Counted from the stretch's first letter, positions 1-6,317 are shown. The stretch is DNA of 9,934 nucleotides from JBHAEP01 sp041855665 (GCA_041855665.1 JBHAEP010000072.1:1-9934), one strand, 5' to 3'. The notes: generated by a model from the sequence alone, not told the origin. Made by a program: numbers and translations.

Positions 1-60
1 ATATCAAACGGAGAACAAGCATTAAGAAGATATTAAGTAAATTCCAAATGGAAAGGTGAA

Positions 61-314
61 ATGAACAGTTATATGGCACAGAAATATAATTACAAAAGAA
101 AGTCTACGAAGACTACACACTACCAACTGGCTCAGCACTGTTTGCTGATTTAGAACAAACTGTCTCGTGTGCTAGTTGTGGTCAAAAAGTATTGTTTGGA
201 GACTGCTGCACTAGTAATACAATTCATACCCAGCATGGTTTAGATTATGCGGTATGCAGTAAATGTTACGATATTGAAACACAAGCAAGAAAGGAGCAAG
301 ATAAGAATGAGTAA
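61..314 (+). pseudogene. Frameshifted small cysteine-rich (zinc-ribbon-like) protein
   Basis: ATG at 61 follows AAAGGTGA, a reasonable ribosome site. It opens a frame that begins MNSYMAQKYNY and stops at 151-153. The -1 frame is open from 90 to a TAA at 312-314 and reads as a coherent protein (KVYEDYTLPTGSALF and onward) with CASC, a CC pair and CSKC, a spacing typical of a small zinc-binding fold. That frame has no ATG, GTG or TTG upstream of the first CxxC, so the N-terminus probably comes from the ATG at 61, with the two joined by a one-base shift near 90-105. I see no canonical slippery heptamer there, so an indel or sequencing error is more likely than programmed frameshifting. The stop overlaps the next gene's ATG (ATGAGTAA), which suggests translational coupling in the intact ancestor. 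The exact family is not recognised; zinc binding is inferred only from the cysteines. Confidence 0.5.
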
Positions 315-615
315 AACTTTTGGAAAGAACATCAGTCCACTTCTCGCTGAAATTGCTGATGCTATGTGGGAAATCGATGCCAGAGAACTCCAAGAGTCAT
401 ACGAATACGCTGATCGGGCGTTGGCTGACGCTAGTAAGATTTTTATGTCAGTGTGTATGGACGCTTTTTGGAAGCGTGCCGAAGCCGAGAAATGGTCGCT
501 CGAGGAGCGAAGCAAGCGTGTTCAGGCTATGGGCAATGACCTGCGAGAGTTTATGAAGAAGCACCTTGATATTGATTCGCATGATTTTTACAAAGAGGCA
601 AGATGCAACAAGTAA
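307..615 (+). CDS. Hypothetical 102-aa helical phage accessory protein
   Basis: The start chosen is the ATG at 307 (MSKTFGKNIS), preceded by AAAGGAG about 10 nt upstream. An in-frame ATG at 247 would add 20 residues but lies inside the overlapping cysteine-rich reading frame and has no ribosome site. The protein is 102 aa, charged, and looks almost wholly helical, with alternating acidic and basic residues (ELQESYEYADRALADASK). I see no signal peptide, membrane segment or catalytic motif. Its start overlaps the previous stop by 8 nt, and its last 13 nt overlap the next gene, so it sits inside a compact plus-strand operon of small genes, as is usual for phage early or accessory regions. I do not recognise the family and assign no function. 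Confidence 0.7.
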   Translation: MSKTFGKNISPLLAEIADAMWEIDARELQESYEYADRALADASKIFMSVCMDAFWKRAEAEKWSLEERSKRVQAMGNDLREFMKKHLDIDSHDFYKEARCNK

Positions 616-791
616 AATTTAGAGCTTGGAATAGAATTACTGAAACTTACGATAAGTTAATGTCTATTCACTTGGATGATAATGGTAGGATTGTGAGTTT
701 AAGTGTTCTTCAAGATGGTAAATGTGTGATAGTACCAATTGAGGGTTATGAACTCGAACAGTTTACAGTAAAAAATATCATTATGTCTTGA
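603..791 (+). CDS. Short YopX-like phage protein
   Basis: The 62-aa product begins MQQVKFRAWNRITETYDKLM. The opening KFRAW followed by a KLM-type segment is characteristic of the N-terminus of the YopX family, small phage and prophage proteins of unknown biochemical role. Most YopX proteins continue to a C-terminal part with a TGLKDKNG and EGD-type motif; this one ends at VKNIIMS without it. It is therefore either a minimal member or a truncated one. The start at 603 overlaps the end of the upstream 102-aa gene by 13 nt, and AGAGG lies a few bases before the ATG. A few codons in another frame (772-849, ending LRREREK-like) follow the stop and could be debris of a longer C-terminus, but no simple shift restores a YopX motif. 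Confidence 0.6.
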   Translation: MQQVKFRAWNRITETYDKLMSIHLDDNGRIVSLSVLQDGKCVIVPIEGYELEQFTVKNIIMS

Positions 792-838
792 TGAAACTGA
801 GCGCATTATGCATAGGAATGAACTAAGAAGAGAGTTGA

Positions 839-1052
839 GAGAGAAATGAATCTGGAGTTGATGCGAACGGATATAAAGTTGAAATTAAGCCGAATGGTAA
901 AAGAGTGTGGTTTAAAAAAGGCACAATTACGACCGATAGTGGTTGGAATGCCATGACCTGGAAACAACATAGCTGCGGCAACCGCTAACTATGCTTCATT
1001 TAATATTGGCGCTCAAGTTTTCCAATGGTCGGTTAGAATCGAAGAGGTCTAG
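839..1052 (+). pseudogene. Broken C-terminal fragment of a second tail-fibre-like protein
   Basis: The plus-strand frame open from 839 to a TAA at 986-988 reads ESGVDANGYKVEIKPNGK and then WFKKGTITTDSGWNAM. From about 957 the +1 frame continues as GNNIAAATANYASFNIGAQ and then VFQWSVRIEEV, ending with TAG at 1050-1052. Joined by a single shift near 947-970, the two make a continuous beta-rich sequence of the kind seen at the distal end of phage tail fibres (short GTITT-GW motif, then NYASFNI). There is no usable start in frame, so this is a decayed or transferred 3' end rather than a working gene. It runs head-on into the intact minus-strand fibre gene with no gap. An alternative is a standalone small gene starting at ATG 846 that carries two indels. 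The fibre assignment rests on sequence style, not on a named domain. Confidence 0.45.
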
Positions 1053-1057
1053 CTAGA
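1048..1057. repeat. Perfect 10-bp palindrome at the convergent gene junction
   Basis: TCTAGCTAGA is its own reverse complement and is centred on the 1052/1053 boundary, where the plus-strand fragment and the minus-strand fibre gene both end with TAG. With the next two bases (TCTAGCTAGATC) it differs by one base from TCTAGGTAGATC at 6291-6302, in the leader of the tail/lysis operon. It is too short to act as a terminator. Confidence 0.5.
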
Positions 1058-1925
1058 TCAGTGGGATTACCGTTATTTTTCGGGCAAAAAACCTAGAGTT
1101 GAAACCTTTATATTTCAAAGTGAATGTTGTTTCGCCAGGATTTAAATTTTTCAGAATAGTATGTGACGATGCAATAACCGCGCTAATTCCGTCATTACGC
1201 ACTGCTTCATCATCATTAACTATAATTGTGTTAGCTCCAGAAGCAACGAAGCTGACCATTTTAGGGCCAACACCTGTACCGTAGCAACCACAAGAAATTA
1301 ACACCAGCACAGACCCAGAGCTCGGGACATTTACTTTAACTGATGGCCCAATGCTGCCGGCCAGGTCACCGTATTCCGAAGAGTTATATGCAACGTCGTT
1401 GAAAATGTATCCTGTATTAGCTGTGCTAAAGCTGCTTTTATCTAAATGATTCAGTTTGACCGAACCATCCTTAATCTTACTGCCAGTAACCGCGCCATTG
1501 GCTAGCTTATGCTCAGTGACTGCATTATCTCGGATATGTTTACCTTCGACAATATTATCTCGAAAAGCGCCGTCTTGGTTATGAGTCTTAAGCAGAGCTT
1601 CAATTAATCGATTGTGTGCTTCAGCTGTGTAATCCGCTACGACTACTGTTTTAATGGCTGGATAGTCGCGATCAGCACCGCTTGTACATACCGCATTCTG
1701 TAAAATTTTATTATTCTTTTCAGCCACCCAGCTAGTTTCACTGCCGTTGACAGGCTCGCCGTTAGTATCTATTTCATAAACAATAAATGCCACTGTATCT
1801 GCCCATCCCGTCAGATTATCACACTCGAAAGCCTCACTACCTTGCGTATGAGTGTTCGTGAGAGTTGCTACGACTGGCGTTTGCCCATTTGTCGAAGCCT
1901 TAATAAAATTATCTGTATTGCTCAT
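1053..1925 (-). CDS. Tail fibre / receptor-binding protein, 290 aa
   Basis: The product probably forms a trimeric fibre or tail-tip protein that binds the host surface. Residues 1 to about 110 have the beta-rich, Thr/Asn-rich look of a virion-attachment region and end in ALLKTHNQDGAF, a segment resembling actinophage minor tail proteins. Residues about 120-170 hold short repeated units (IVEGKHIRDNAVTEHK, LANGAVTGSKIKDGSVK), typical of fibre shafts. Residues about 185-290 resemble a compact beta-sandwich receptor-binding head: SVKVNVPSSGSVLVLISCG near its start, then NLNPGETTFTLKYKG and a terminal ARKITVIPLI. The ATG follows the endolysin TAA with no gap and has only a weak AGGG upstream, so translation probably depends on coupling. 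Its TAG lies in the palindrome TCTAGCTAGA shared with the opposing plus-strand fragment. Family-level assignment is fairly secure; the receptor is unknown. Confidence 0.75.
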   Translation of the reverse strand: MSNTDNFIKASTNGQTPVVATLTNTHTQGSEAFECDNLTGWADTVAFIVYEIDTNGEPVNGSETSWVAEKNNKILQNAVCTSGADRDYPAIKTVVVADYTAEAHNRLIEALLKTHNQDGAFRDNIVEGKHIRDNAVTEHKLANGAVTGSKIKDGSVKLNHLDKSSFSTANTGYIFNDVAYNSSEYGDLAGSIGPSVKVNVPSSGSVLVLISCGCYGTGVGPKMVSFVASGANTIIVNDDEAVRNDGISAVIASSHTILKNLNPGETTFTLKYKGFNSRFFARKITVIPLI

Positions 1926-2231
1926 TTATTTACCCTTCCCAGACTTATAGATACCAAACATCACCAGAATAAACGCTCCAGCTTGTGCCAGTGCTGATGA
2001 TAATGCTTGGACTTGTTGCAAAGTTCCAAAATTAAAGGCGACGGCTAGACTTGGCAAGATTAGTCCCGCGCCAATTAGTATGTCACCAACAATATAGACG
2101 GCTAGTTTTACTTTTGGATTGATTGCGCTGACAATCTTTTTAACTTCCTCCGATTTAGCCACATCACTGGCTAAGCCAACATATTCAGCGTTTAATTTGT
2201 TTAATTCGTTAATTGCTTTTTCGTCATACAT
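1926..2231 (-). CDS. Possible separately translated holin (internal in-frame start in the endolysin)
   Basis: Inside the endolysin gene, the ATG at 2231 opens the last 101 residues (MYDEKAINEL to KSGKGK). It is preceded by AAAGGTGAGG with 8 nt to the ATG, a better ribosome site than several genes in this window have. The encoded protein would be a complete holin by size: about 40 charged N-terminal residues, two membrane segments with a short NFGT loop, and a basic C-terminus. The break falls exactly at the end of the proline-rich linker, a natural domain boundary. If used, one gene makes both a membrane-tethered lysin and a free holin, comparable in principle to phages that use dual starts in lysis genes. 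Use of this start is inference; the SD-like bases also encode KKGEEK within the linker and could arise by chance. Confidence 0.5.
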   Translation of the reverse strand: MYDEKAINELNKLNAEYVGLASDVAKSEEVKKIVSAINPKVKLAVYIVGDILIGAGLILPSLAVAFNFGTLQQVQALSSALAQAGAFILVMFGIYKSGKGK

Positions 2232-3128
2232 AGGTTTTTCCTCACCTTTCTTATTATCTTGTTCTGGAGCCGTTTCTGGAGCTTTTGGCGTTGGAGCTGG
2301 CTCAGCACTAGGCTTTTGCTCTTTTGGCTCTTGTGGGGCTTCTGGTGCTAGTTTAGGCGGCTCAACTGGTGGAACTTCCACTTTTGGCGGTTCTGGTGCT
2401 GGTGGAGTAGGCGCTGGAGCTGGTTTTGGTGTTAAATCAGTCAAGTCGTGTAAGCCCTTGTCGGTAAAGACCTGTCGGCTCATAAACTTCCCACTACGAG
2501 CTGTTACAAACCAGACTGTATCACCATCAATCGCTTGCCCGTTGGTGATATAGCCCTTCATCGCTACCTTAAAGCCGGGGTTGATTGTCTGGAAAATACC
2601 AGCGCTAGTATTAGCTTCATTACGAGCATGAGCCTTAACTGCTAGTACTCGCTCATTGCCAGCTACCACTGGAGCTGGCGTCGTGTAACCAATAATTTTC
2701 TCTAGTCGTGGACGCAACCAACCAATACACGGCATGCCAGCGTAGACATAGCCGCGCTTTGCTCGATAAGCTGGCACTGTATTCCTAAAGCCATCCTGTT
2801 CAATCACGACCACGCCAGATTTGTCAGCACTCTCCACTACGGCAATGTGTCCATAAGAATTAGCTCGGCTTGCACCCCAAACGATGATATCGCCGCGTTG
2901 TGGAATTAAGTTCGGATTGTTTAAGTCATTTTGGATTTTGATAAAAAATGCATCGTTTGCTCGAGCAAAGGCGTTTTTAGCATCAGCTGGTCGGATTGTA
3001 TTGATCCAATCGCCGAATAGATGAATACAATAATCATCAGCTACGTCTTTGCACTGATAACCGTAAGCCTTGTCAGGGTTCATGCCCCGACCAACTGCAT
3101 TTTCGAACCATTCATCAATTCTACTCAT
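1926..3128 (-). CDS. Endolysin: CHAP + SH3-like + proline linker + C-terminal two-TM holin-like domain
   Basis: This is a 400-aa peptidoglycan hydrolase. The start at 3128 (MSRIDEWF) is chosen because AAAGGAG lies just upstream and the ATG overlaps the preceding gene's TGA; the longer in-frame ORF up to 3251 is a shadow of that gene. Residues 1-140 are a CHAP amidase/endopeptidase: C26 in YGYQCKDVADDY, GDIIVW at 79-84, H94 in YGHIAVVE and E110 form the expected Cys-His-Glu set. Residues about 155-230 look like an SH3-type wall-binding module. Residues 233-299 form a linker with 23 prolines in 67 residues. Residues 300-400 carry a short helix (KAINELNKLNAEYVGLASDV) and two hydrophobic segments (about 342-367 and 377-394), ending KSGKGK. 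These resemble actinophage holins (NPKVKLAVYIVGD). There is no signal peptide, so release would need a holin or membrane targeting by this tail. Confidence 0.88.
   Translation of the reverse strand: MSRIDEWFENAVGRGMNPDKAYGYQCKDVADDYCIHLFGDWINTIRPADAKNAFARANDAFFIKIQNDLNNPNLIPQRGDIIVWGASRANSYGHIAVVESADKSGVVVIEQDGFRNTVPAYRAKRGYVYAGMPCIGWLRPRLEKIIGYTTPAPVVAGNERVLAVKAHARNEANTSAGIFQTINPGFKVAMKGYITNGQAIDGDTVWFVTARSGKFMSRQVFTDKGLHDLTDLTPKPAPAPTPPAPEPPKVEVPPVEPPKLAPEAPQEPKEQKPSAEPAPTPKAPETAPEQDNKKGEEKPMYDEKAINELNKLNAEYVGLASDVAKSEEVKKIVSAINPKVKLAVYIVGDILIGAGLILPSLAVAFNFGTLQQVQALSSALAQAGAFILVMFGIYKSGKGK
2240..2249 (-). promoter_or_regulatory. Internal Shine-Dalgarno before the holin-like domain
   Basis: On the minus strand this reads AAAGGTGAGG. 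It contains AGGTGA, complementary to the 16S rRNA 3' end, with a following GAGG, and lies 8 nt before the in-frame ATG at 2231. The same AAAGGTGA form precedes the first plus-strand gene at 61. Confidence 0.45.
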
Positions 3129-3283
3129 TTTAGCTCCTTTCGAACTATTAAAAATATTAAAAACGTCATTATGATTAAACTGTAAAGAAACACTTTCCAC
3201 TTGAATATCAAAATCCAAAAAACCCCACAAAAAGCCATCATCCCCAGCCAAACAATCAGCTTGAAATAATCAATTTGTTTCAT
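3125..3283 (-). CDS. Small 52-aa two-TM protein, candidate holin
   Basis: The ATG at 3283 opens 52 residues beginning MKQIDYFKLIVWLG and ending FLIVRKELK, with TGA at 3127-3125. Nearly all of it is hydrophobic: segment 1 is about residues 8-28, then FKWK as a short basic turn, then segment 2 at about 31-48, ending with a basic tail. Both gene boundaries are four-base ATGA overlaps, with the XhlA-like stop upstream and the endolysin start downstream. This strongly supports translation and accounts for the otherwise unexplained gap. The order XhlA-like, small membrane protein, endolysin matches the PBSX-type xhlA-xhlB-lysin cassette, so a holin or antiholin role is likely. It is shorter than a usual XhlB holin and I see no family motif, so the role is inferred from topology and position. 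Confidence 0.75.
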   Translation of the reverse strand: MKQIDYFKLIVWLGMMAFCGVFWILIFKWKVFLYSLIIMTFLIFLIVRKELK

Positions 3284-3543
3284 CTTTTCATGCCTCCGCT
3301 TAAAATAAAATTCATCACTCCAGCCACGATTGCGCCAATAACTGTCCAGGCTAGCTTTGCTAAATTACCCTCAACTCGCCCTAATCTCGCTCCGTGTTCT
3401 TTAATGACTGCTTCGTGAGCAATGACGCGATTATCGATTTTGTGAATTTCATCAATTTTTTGTTCAATACGATTGACACTGGCTCTGATTTCACCAATCG
3501 CAAAATCAAATAATTCTTTAGTTACAGGTTCCTGATTACTCAT
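3280..3543 (-). CDS. XhlA-like coiled-coil membrane protein of the lysis cassette
   Basis: This is an 87-aa protein starting at the ATG at 3543 (MSNQEPVTKELF), which has AAGGAGG 6 nt upstream; the in-frame extension to 3633 lies inside the preceding gene and is rejected. Residues about 14-60 form a heptad-patterned helix (IEQKIDEIHKIDNRVI), followed by LAKLAWTVIGAIVAGVMNFI, a single membrane segment at about 64-82, and a short basic end. Length, coiled coil and terminal W-rich membrane helix match the XhlA haemolysin/holin-accessory family, which in PBSX-like prophages acts with a holin in lysis. The start overlaps the tail protein's stop by 8 nt (ATGAGTAA), and its TGA overlaps the next ATG. 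No alternative family fits as well. Confidence 0.72.
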   Translation of the reverse strand: MSNQEPVTKELFDFAIGEIRASVNRIEQKIDEIHKIDNRVIAHEAVIKEHGARLGRVEGNLAKLAWTVIGAIVAGVMNFILSGGMKR

Positions 3544-5539
3544 TTTTATCCTCCTTATACCCGCTTGGTTTATGTCGCACATTAATCTGATGTAGTTTCC
3601 AACTTGAAACACCCTCAGACCGAATCTCAACACTAATCCACTTCAGTTTTTTATTGATTTTGATATTAATATCTTTAGTTTCAGTAGTCTTATTAATAGT
3701 GATTGGCTTGGCCTTATTCCAACCTAGCCATTTAAGACTTGGGAAGTTTGGCTTATCGTTCCAGCCAACAGTTTTTTGTTGAATACCAAAATTTTTAATA
3801 ACAACCTTCTGCCAATTCCTACCAACTCGCCGACCACGCACCACTACTGTAATCTTGCCAGTCGGGTTGATGAGTTTAACTATTACATTTTTGACTCGTG
3901 AGAAATCATCAGGTCCAGCCAGTTTAGTTTTGGAGGTTTTAATTTTAGCCTCAAATGGCCGATTGAGATCGACCGTGCGTTCACTGTCGAAGTCAAACTC
4001 ACAGATTTGGTTATTAACCACCGCCAGCTGATGAGTTTTACCATCATTAGAACCATAATGAAGTAAGAACTTAGCCGGAATTAGCCATGGCAACAGCCAA
4101 GCCCCACCTCGATCTAAATCCTGAATCCAGATCTGGTTATTTTCTTGAGTACCAACAGCTAGCGCCCACATTAACCGGCCTTCATAGACCATTCCGGAGG
4201 CTTTAGCCAGAGTTTTAGTATTAAGTTTTTTAAAATCTTCAGAGACGGTGGCACTAGTTTTTTGGGTACTGAGAATTGACTGAATTTCTGGTTGTGTGCC
4301 AGTAGTGTGCGATCCGTTACGTGATAAAAAGTGCAAACTTTCTTGGTATTTAAGAATAGCATTAGGCGCATCAGTGCCTTCACGACTGTTAGCGTCATCG
4401 ACTTTAATCGTAGCTACCGGCGCTCCACCAACATCGATAATATTGTCAATCAAATGTTTCTGCCCACCGAAACCGCTCGAACCTTGTAGTGTCACCAGTG
4501 GCGCCGGATCGCCCTTGCCAGTGCGGAAGGCTACAATGCCATTTGGTAAATCTTGACCCATAGGCATATCAACATAACCGCCACCAAACGGACTGAAGTT
4601 CAGAGCTGTTTTTCGCGTTCCACCATCATAATAAATACGATAAGGGTTGGAGGTATCACCAAGCAACCAAACTGTGCCATTGACATTAGTCGCTCGTCGA
4701 CCCACCACGCCCTCTGAAGTATCAGTTTCTGGAACAGTTGTACCAGGCTGTGGAAATAGAGTGCCATTATCGGTGAATTTAAAAGTGCCACTACCGTCGT
4801 TAGTAATATAAGTTAAATATTGCTCTTTGCCTTTTTCAGCTCCAATATAAATCAAAAAACGTTGGACCTTTGGATCGTTGCAAGTCCAGCTCAGTGTTAT
4901 TGATTGCTTACCGGCCTCCCACTCTTGCCGTTCTCGATCAACTTTTTGCGCATTAAAATACACAGGTTGTGTTTCACCATAGCTTTGACTAGTAATGGCA
5001 TATCTTAAGACCACACCACCTTCAGATAAACCTGTTTTAGTAATCGCCAGTCCAGTTGCTTGACTAATCTTTTCAAAACAATGAATTTTCTTGGTTTTAA
5101 AATCAAAATAATGAGTTTTATGCACGCCGTCAAATATCAGACATTTTTGATCAGTTTGGCAAAAACTAAACTCAGAGTCGACATTGTCATAAGTGATGCC
5201 GTTGGCTTCTATCCAATCGCCACCATCTTTAGCATAATAGGCTTTTGCGATGTTTCCAATTTGCTGAATCATTAAGAGATAATTTACAGGTAGTCCATCT
5301 TCTAGCATGGTGATTTCAGCAATACCAAGCACTTTACCAGCTGGTTGAGTGCCATAAAGTTTCAACCCAGGTCGTGGTTCAACTACGCCATTTTGAGTTA
5401 GCCAGACATTAATTGACTCCTCCAAGCCTTCAATCACACCACGGTTGTCATCAAGTGTGCTTAAGCGCCCCTTGTTCCAGTTATCCATCGACAGAGTTTG
5501 AATTGCTCGCCGACTACCGCCAACTCGAGGAACGCGCAT
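3536..5539 (-). CDS. Tail hub / packaged-DNA stabilisation-like protein, 667 aa
   Basis: This is a large, beta-rich, soluble structural protein. The opening region, about residues 30-60 (EESINVWLTQNGVVEPRPGL), is the pattern seen at the N-terminus of podoviral tail nozzle or hub proteins and P22 gp10-type stabilisation proteins, where a peptide chain with NxxxxxxGxxxxRPG begins the first beta-propeller-like repeat. The rest has many short beta segments with conserved-looking W, G and D turns (LSWTCNDPKVQRFLIYIG; WIQDLDRGGAWLLPWLIP) and a C-terminal domain rich in Lys and Ile. No membrane segment or enzyme motif is seen. The start ATG at 5539 shares its A with the preceding TAA (TAATG), and the only SD-like sequence is a G run just upstream, so coupling is likely. 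The stop overlaps the XhlA-like start. The structural role is confident; assignment to the P22 gp10 or T7 gp12 type is less so. Confidence 0.65.
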   Translation of the reverse strand: MRVPRVGGSRRAIQTLSMDNWNKGRLSTLDDNRGVIEGLEESINVWLTQNGVVEPRPGLKLYGTQPAGKVLGIAEITMLEDGLPVNYLLMIQQIGNIAKAYYAKDGGDWIEANGITYDNVDSEFSFCQTDQKCLIFDGVHKTHYFDFKTKKIHCFEKISQATGLAITKTGLSEGGVVLRYAITSQSYGETQPVYFNAQKVDRERQEWEAGKQSITLSWTCNDPKVQRFLIYIGAEKGKEQYLTYITNDGSGTFKFTDNGTLFPQPGTTVPETDTSEGVVGRRATNVNGTVWLLGDTSNPYRIYYDGGTRKTALNFSPFGGGYVDMPMGQDLPNGIVAFRTGKGDPAPLVTLQGSSGFGGQKHLIDNIIDVGGAPVATIKVDDANSREGTDAPNAILKYQESLHFLSRNGSHTTGTQPEIQSILSTQKTSATVSEDFKKLNTKTLAKASGMVYEGRLMWALAVGTQENNQIWIQDLDRGGAWLLPWLIPAKFLLHYGSNDGKTHQLAVVNNQICEFDFDSERTVDLNRPFEAKIKTSKTKLAGPDDFSRVKNVIVKLINPTGKITVVVRGRRVGRNWQKVVIKNFGIQQKTVGWNDKPNFPSLKWLGWNKAKPITINKTTETKDINIKINKKLKWISVEIRSEGVSSWKLHQINVRHKPSGYKEDKNE

Positions 5540-6222
5540 TATTTAACCCCCCACGGATCCATCTCGGCAATCCTTAAGCCTCGCTGGCGATTAACCATCG
5601 ATAACATACTACTTTGGGCTAGCTCAGCGAGATTGCGATATTGTTCTAGTTCATCATCAGACCTAGCAATTTCAGCAGCCAAACGATAAATCAACCAGTT
5701 TGGATTATCAACTTCAACCTTATCATCAGCCTTTTCTAGTTCATCAAGCTCTTTGTAATAGGTGACAACCAGCTCACAATTGCCCCAGTCTTTAGCCTGC
5801 TTCAAGACACCTGATTTAATCGTCAGCCGTTTATTGACATAATCATAAGTAAACACCGCTTGATATTCATCTCGCCGAGCGAACTGACTTGGGTTTAAGC
5901 CTTTAAGTTCTAATTTTAAGCTTTGATTAGCCTGTTTGTAATTCTGGACGATTGCCACGGCTAAGTTAGTAAGTGGATACATGGCTATTTCCTGCGCATC
6001 TCTAGGTAGTTCGATCACTGTTTCATTGAGATCAAACGCCTCAGTTCGTTCTAGACTCAACCAGCGTTCATTAGGCAAAATCAGTGGCTCGTTAGCCCAC
6101 TCAGTTTGGAACTGGTTTAGCAGTCCCAGATATTTTAGCCAGCTTAAATCATTGCGATCGAGTGTTTCGTCATCACCACTGGCCATCTGATAGGCTTTTT
6201 GAATTACATCGTCAACTTTCAT
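5539..6222 (-). CDS. Head-tail connector / tail accessory factor candidate, 227 aa
   Basis: The start at 6222 (MKVDDVIQKAYQ) follows AAGAAAGG about 6 nt upstream; the longer in-frame start at 6246 lies within the terminator T-run region and lacks a ribosome site. The protein has helical N- and C-terminal parts around a central beta region (ETVIELPRDAQEIAMYPL and RLTIKSGVLKQAKDWGN), with LLNQFQTEWANEPLILPNER near the front. This layout resembles the P22 gp4 tail accessory factor group (usual length about 160-200 aa), which plugs the portal after packaging and starts tail assembly. Its position immediately before a hub-like protein and after an ejection-type protein supports this. It is the first gene after the promoter-terminator unit. 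I see no catalytic motif, and a different neck or adaptor family is possible. Confidence 0.6.
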   Translation of the reverse strand: MKVDDVIQKAYQMASGDDETLDRNDLSWLKYLGLLNQFQTEWANEPLILPNERWLSLERTEAFDLNETVIELPRDAQEIAMYPLTNLAVAIVQNYKQANQSLKLELKGLNPSQFARRDEYQAVFTYDYVNKRLTIKSGVLKQAKDWGNCELVVTYYKELDELEKADDKVEVDNPNWLIYRLAAEIARSDDELEQYRNLAELAQSSMLSMVNRQRGLRIAEMDPWGVK

Positions 6223-6246
6223 TTCTACCTTTCTTCTTAAAAGCAT

Positions 6247-6291
6247 AAAAAATACAGGCGAATACTAATTTGTAGTATTGATCGCCTGTAT
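6247..6291 (-). terminator. Intrinsic terminator between the polyvalent gene and the tail/lysis operon
   Basis: On the minus strand, ATACAGGCGA (6291-6282) pairs perfectly with TCGCCTGTAT (6261-6252). Inside this, ATACTA (6278-6273) pairs with TAGTAT (6267-6262) around a five-base loop, with a three-base bulge on one arm. A T run (6252-6247) follows directly on the minus strand. The plus strand has no T run after the stem, so the terminator works in the minus direction only. It lies about 20 nt after the predicted transcription start. Confidence 0.8.
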
Positions 6292-6317
6292 CTAGGTAGA
6301 TCGCTATATTTGATTTA

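Noticed and set aside
3..59. Possible end of an upstream plus-strand gene (ends FQMER, TGA at 57-59)
   Set aside because: Only 18 codons are visible; the spacing to the ATG at 61 would suit an operon, but this is too short to support a call.
240..515. Minus-strand 91-codon open frame over the 102-aa gene
   Set aside because: No ribosome site; it opposes a well-supported, tightly packed plus-strand operon.
846..956. 36-codon plus-strand ORF starting at ATG 846
   Set aside because: A purine-rich stretch precedes it, but the protein lacks character, while the overlapping frame reads as a coherent fibre-like sequence.
839..1052. Diversity-generating retroelement repeat pair
   Set aside because: No second copy with adenine-specific differences and no reverse transcriptase in the window; the broken frame also argues against it.
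2119..2553. Plus-strand 144-codon Gly/Ser/Ala-rich open frame
   Set aside because: It is the antisense of the proline-rich linker of the endolysin; proline codons read backwards give glycine and rarely create stops.
3129..3251. N-terminal extension of the endolysin to an upstream ATG at 3251
   Set aside because: The extra 41 residues are another frame of the 52-aa membrane gene; the ATG at 3128 has a clear SD and overlaps that gene's stop.
3544..3633. Longer XhlA-like start at 3633
   Set aside because: It lies within the end of the tail hub gene, and the ATG at 3543 has a near-perfect AAGGAGG site.
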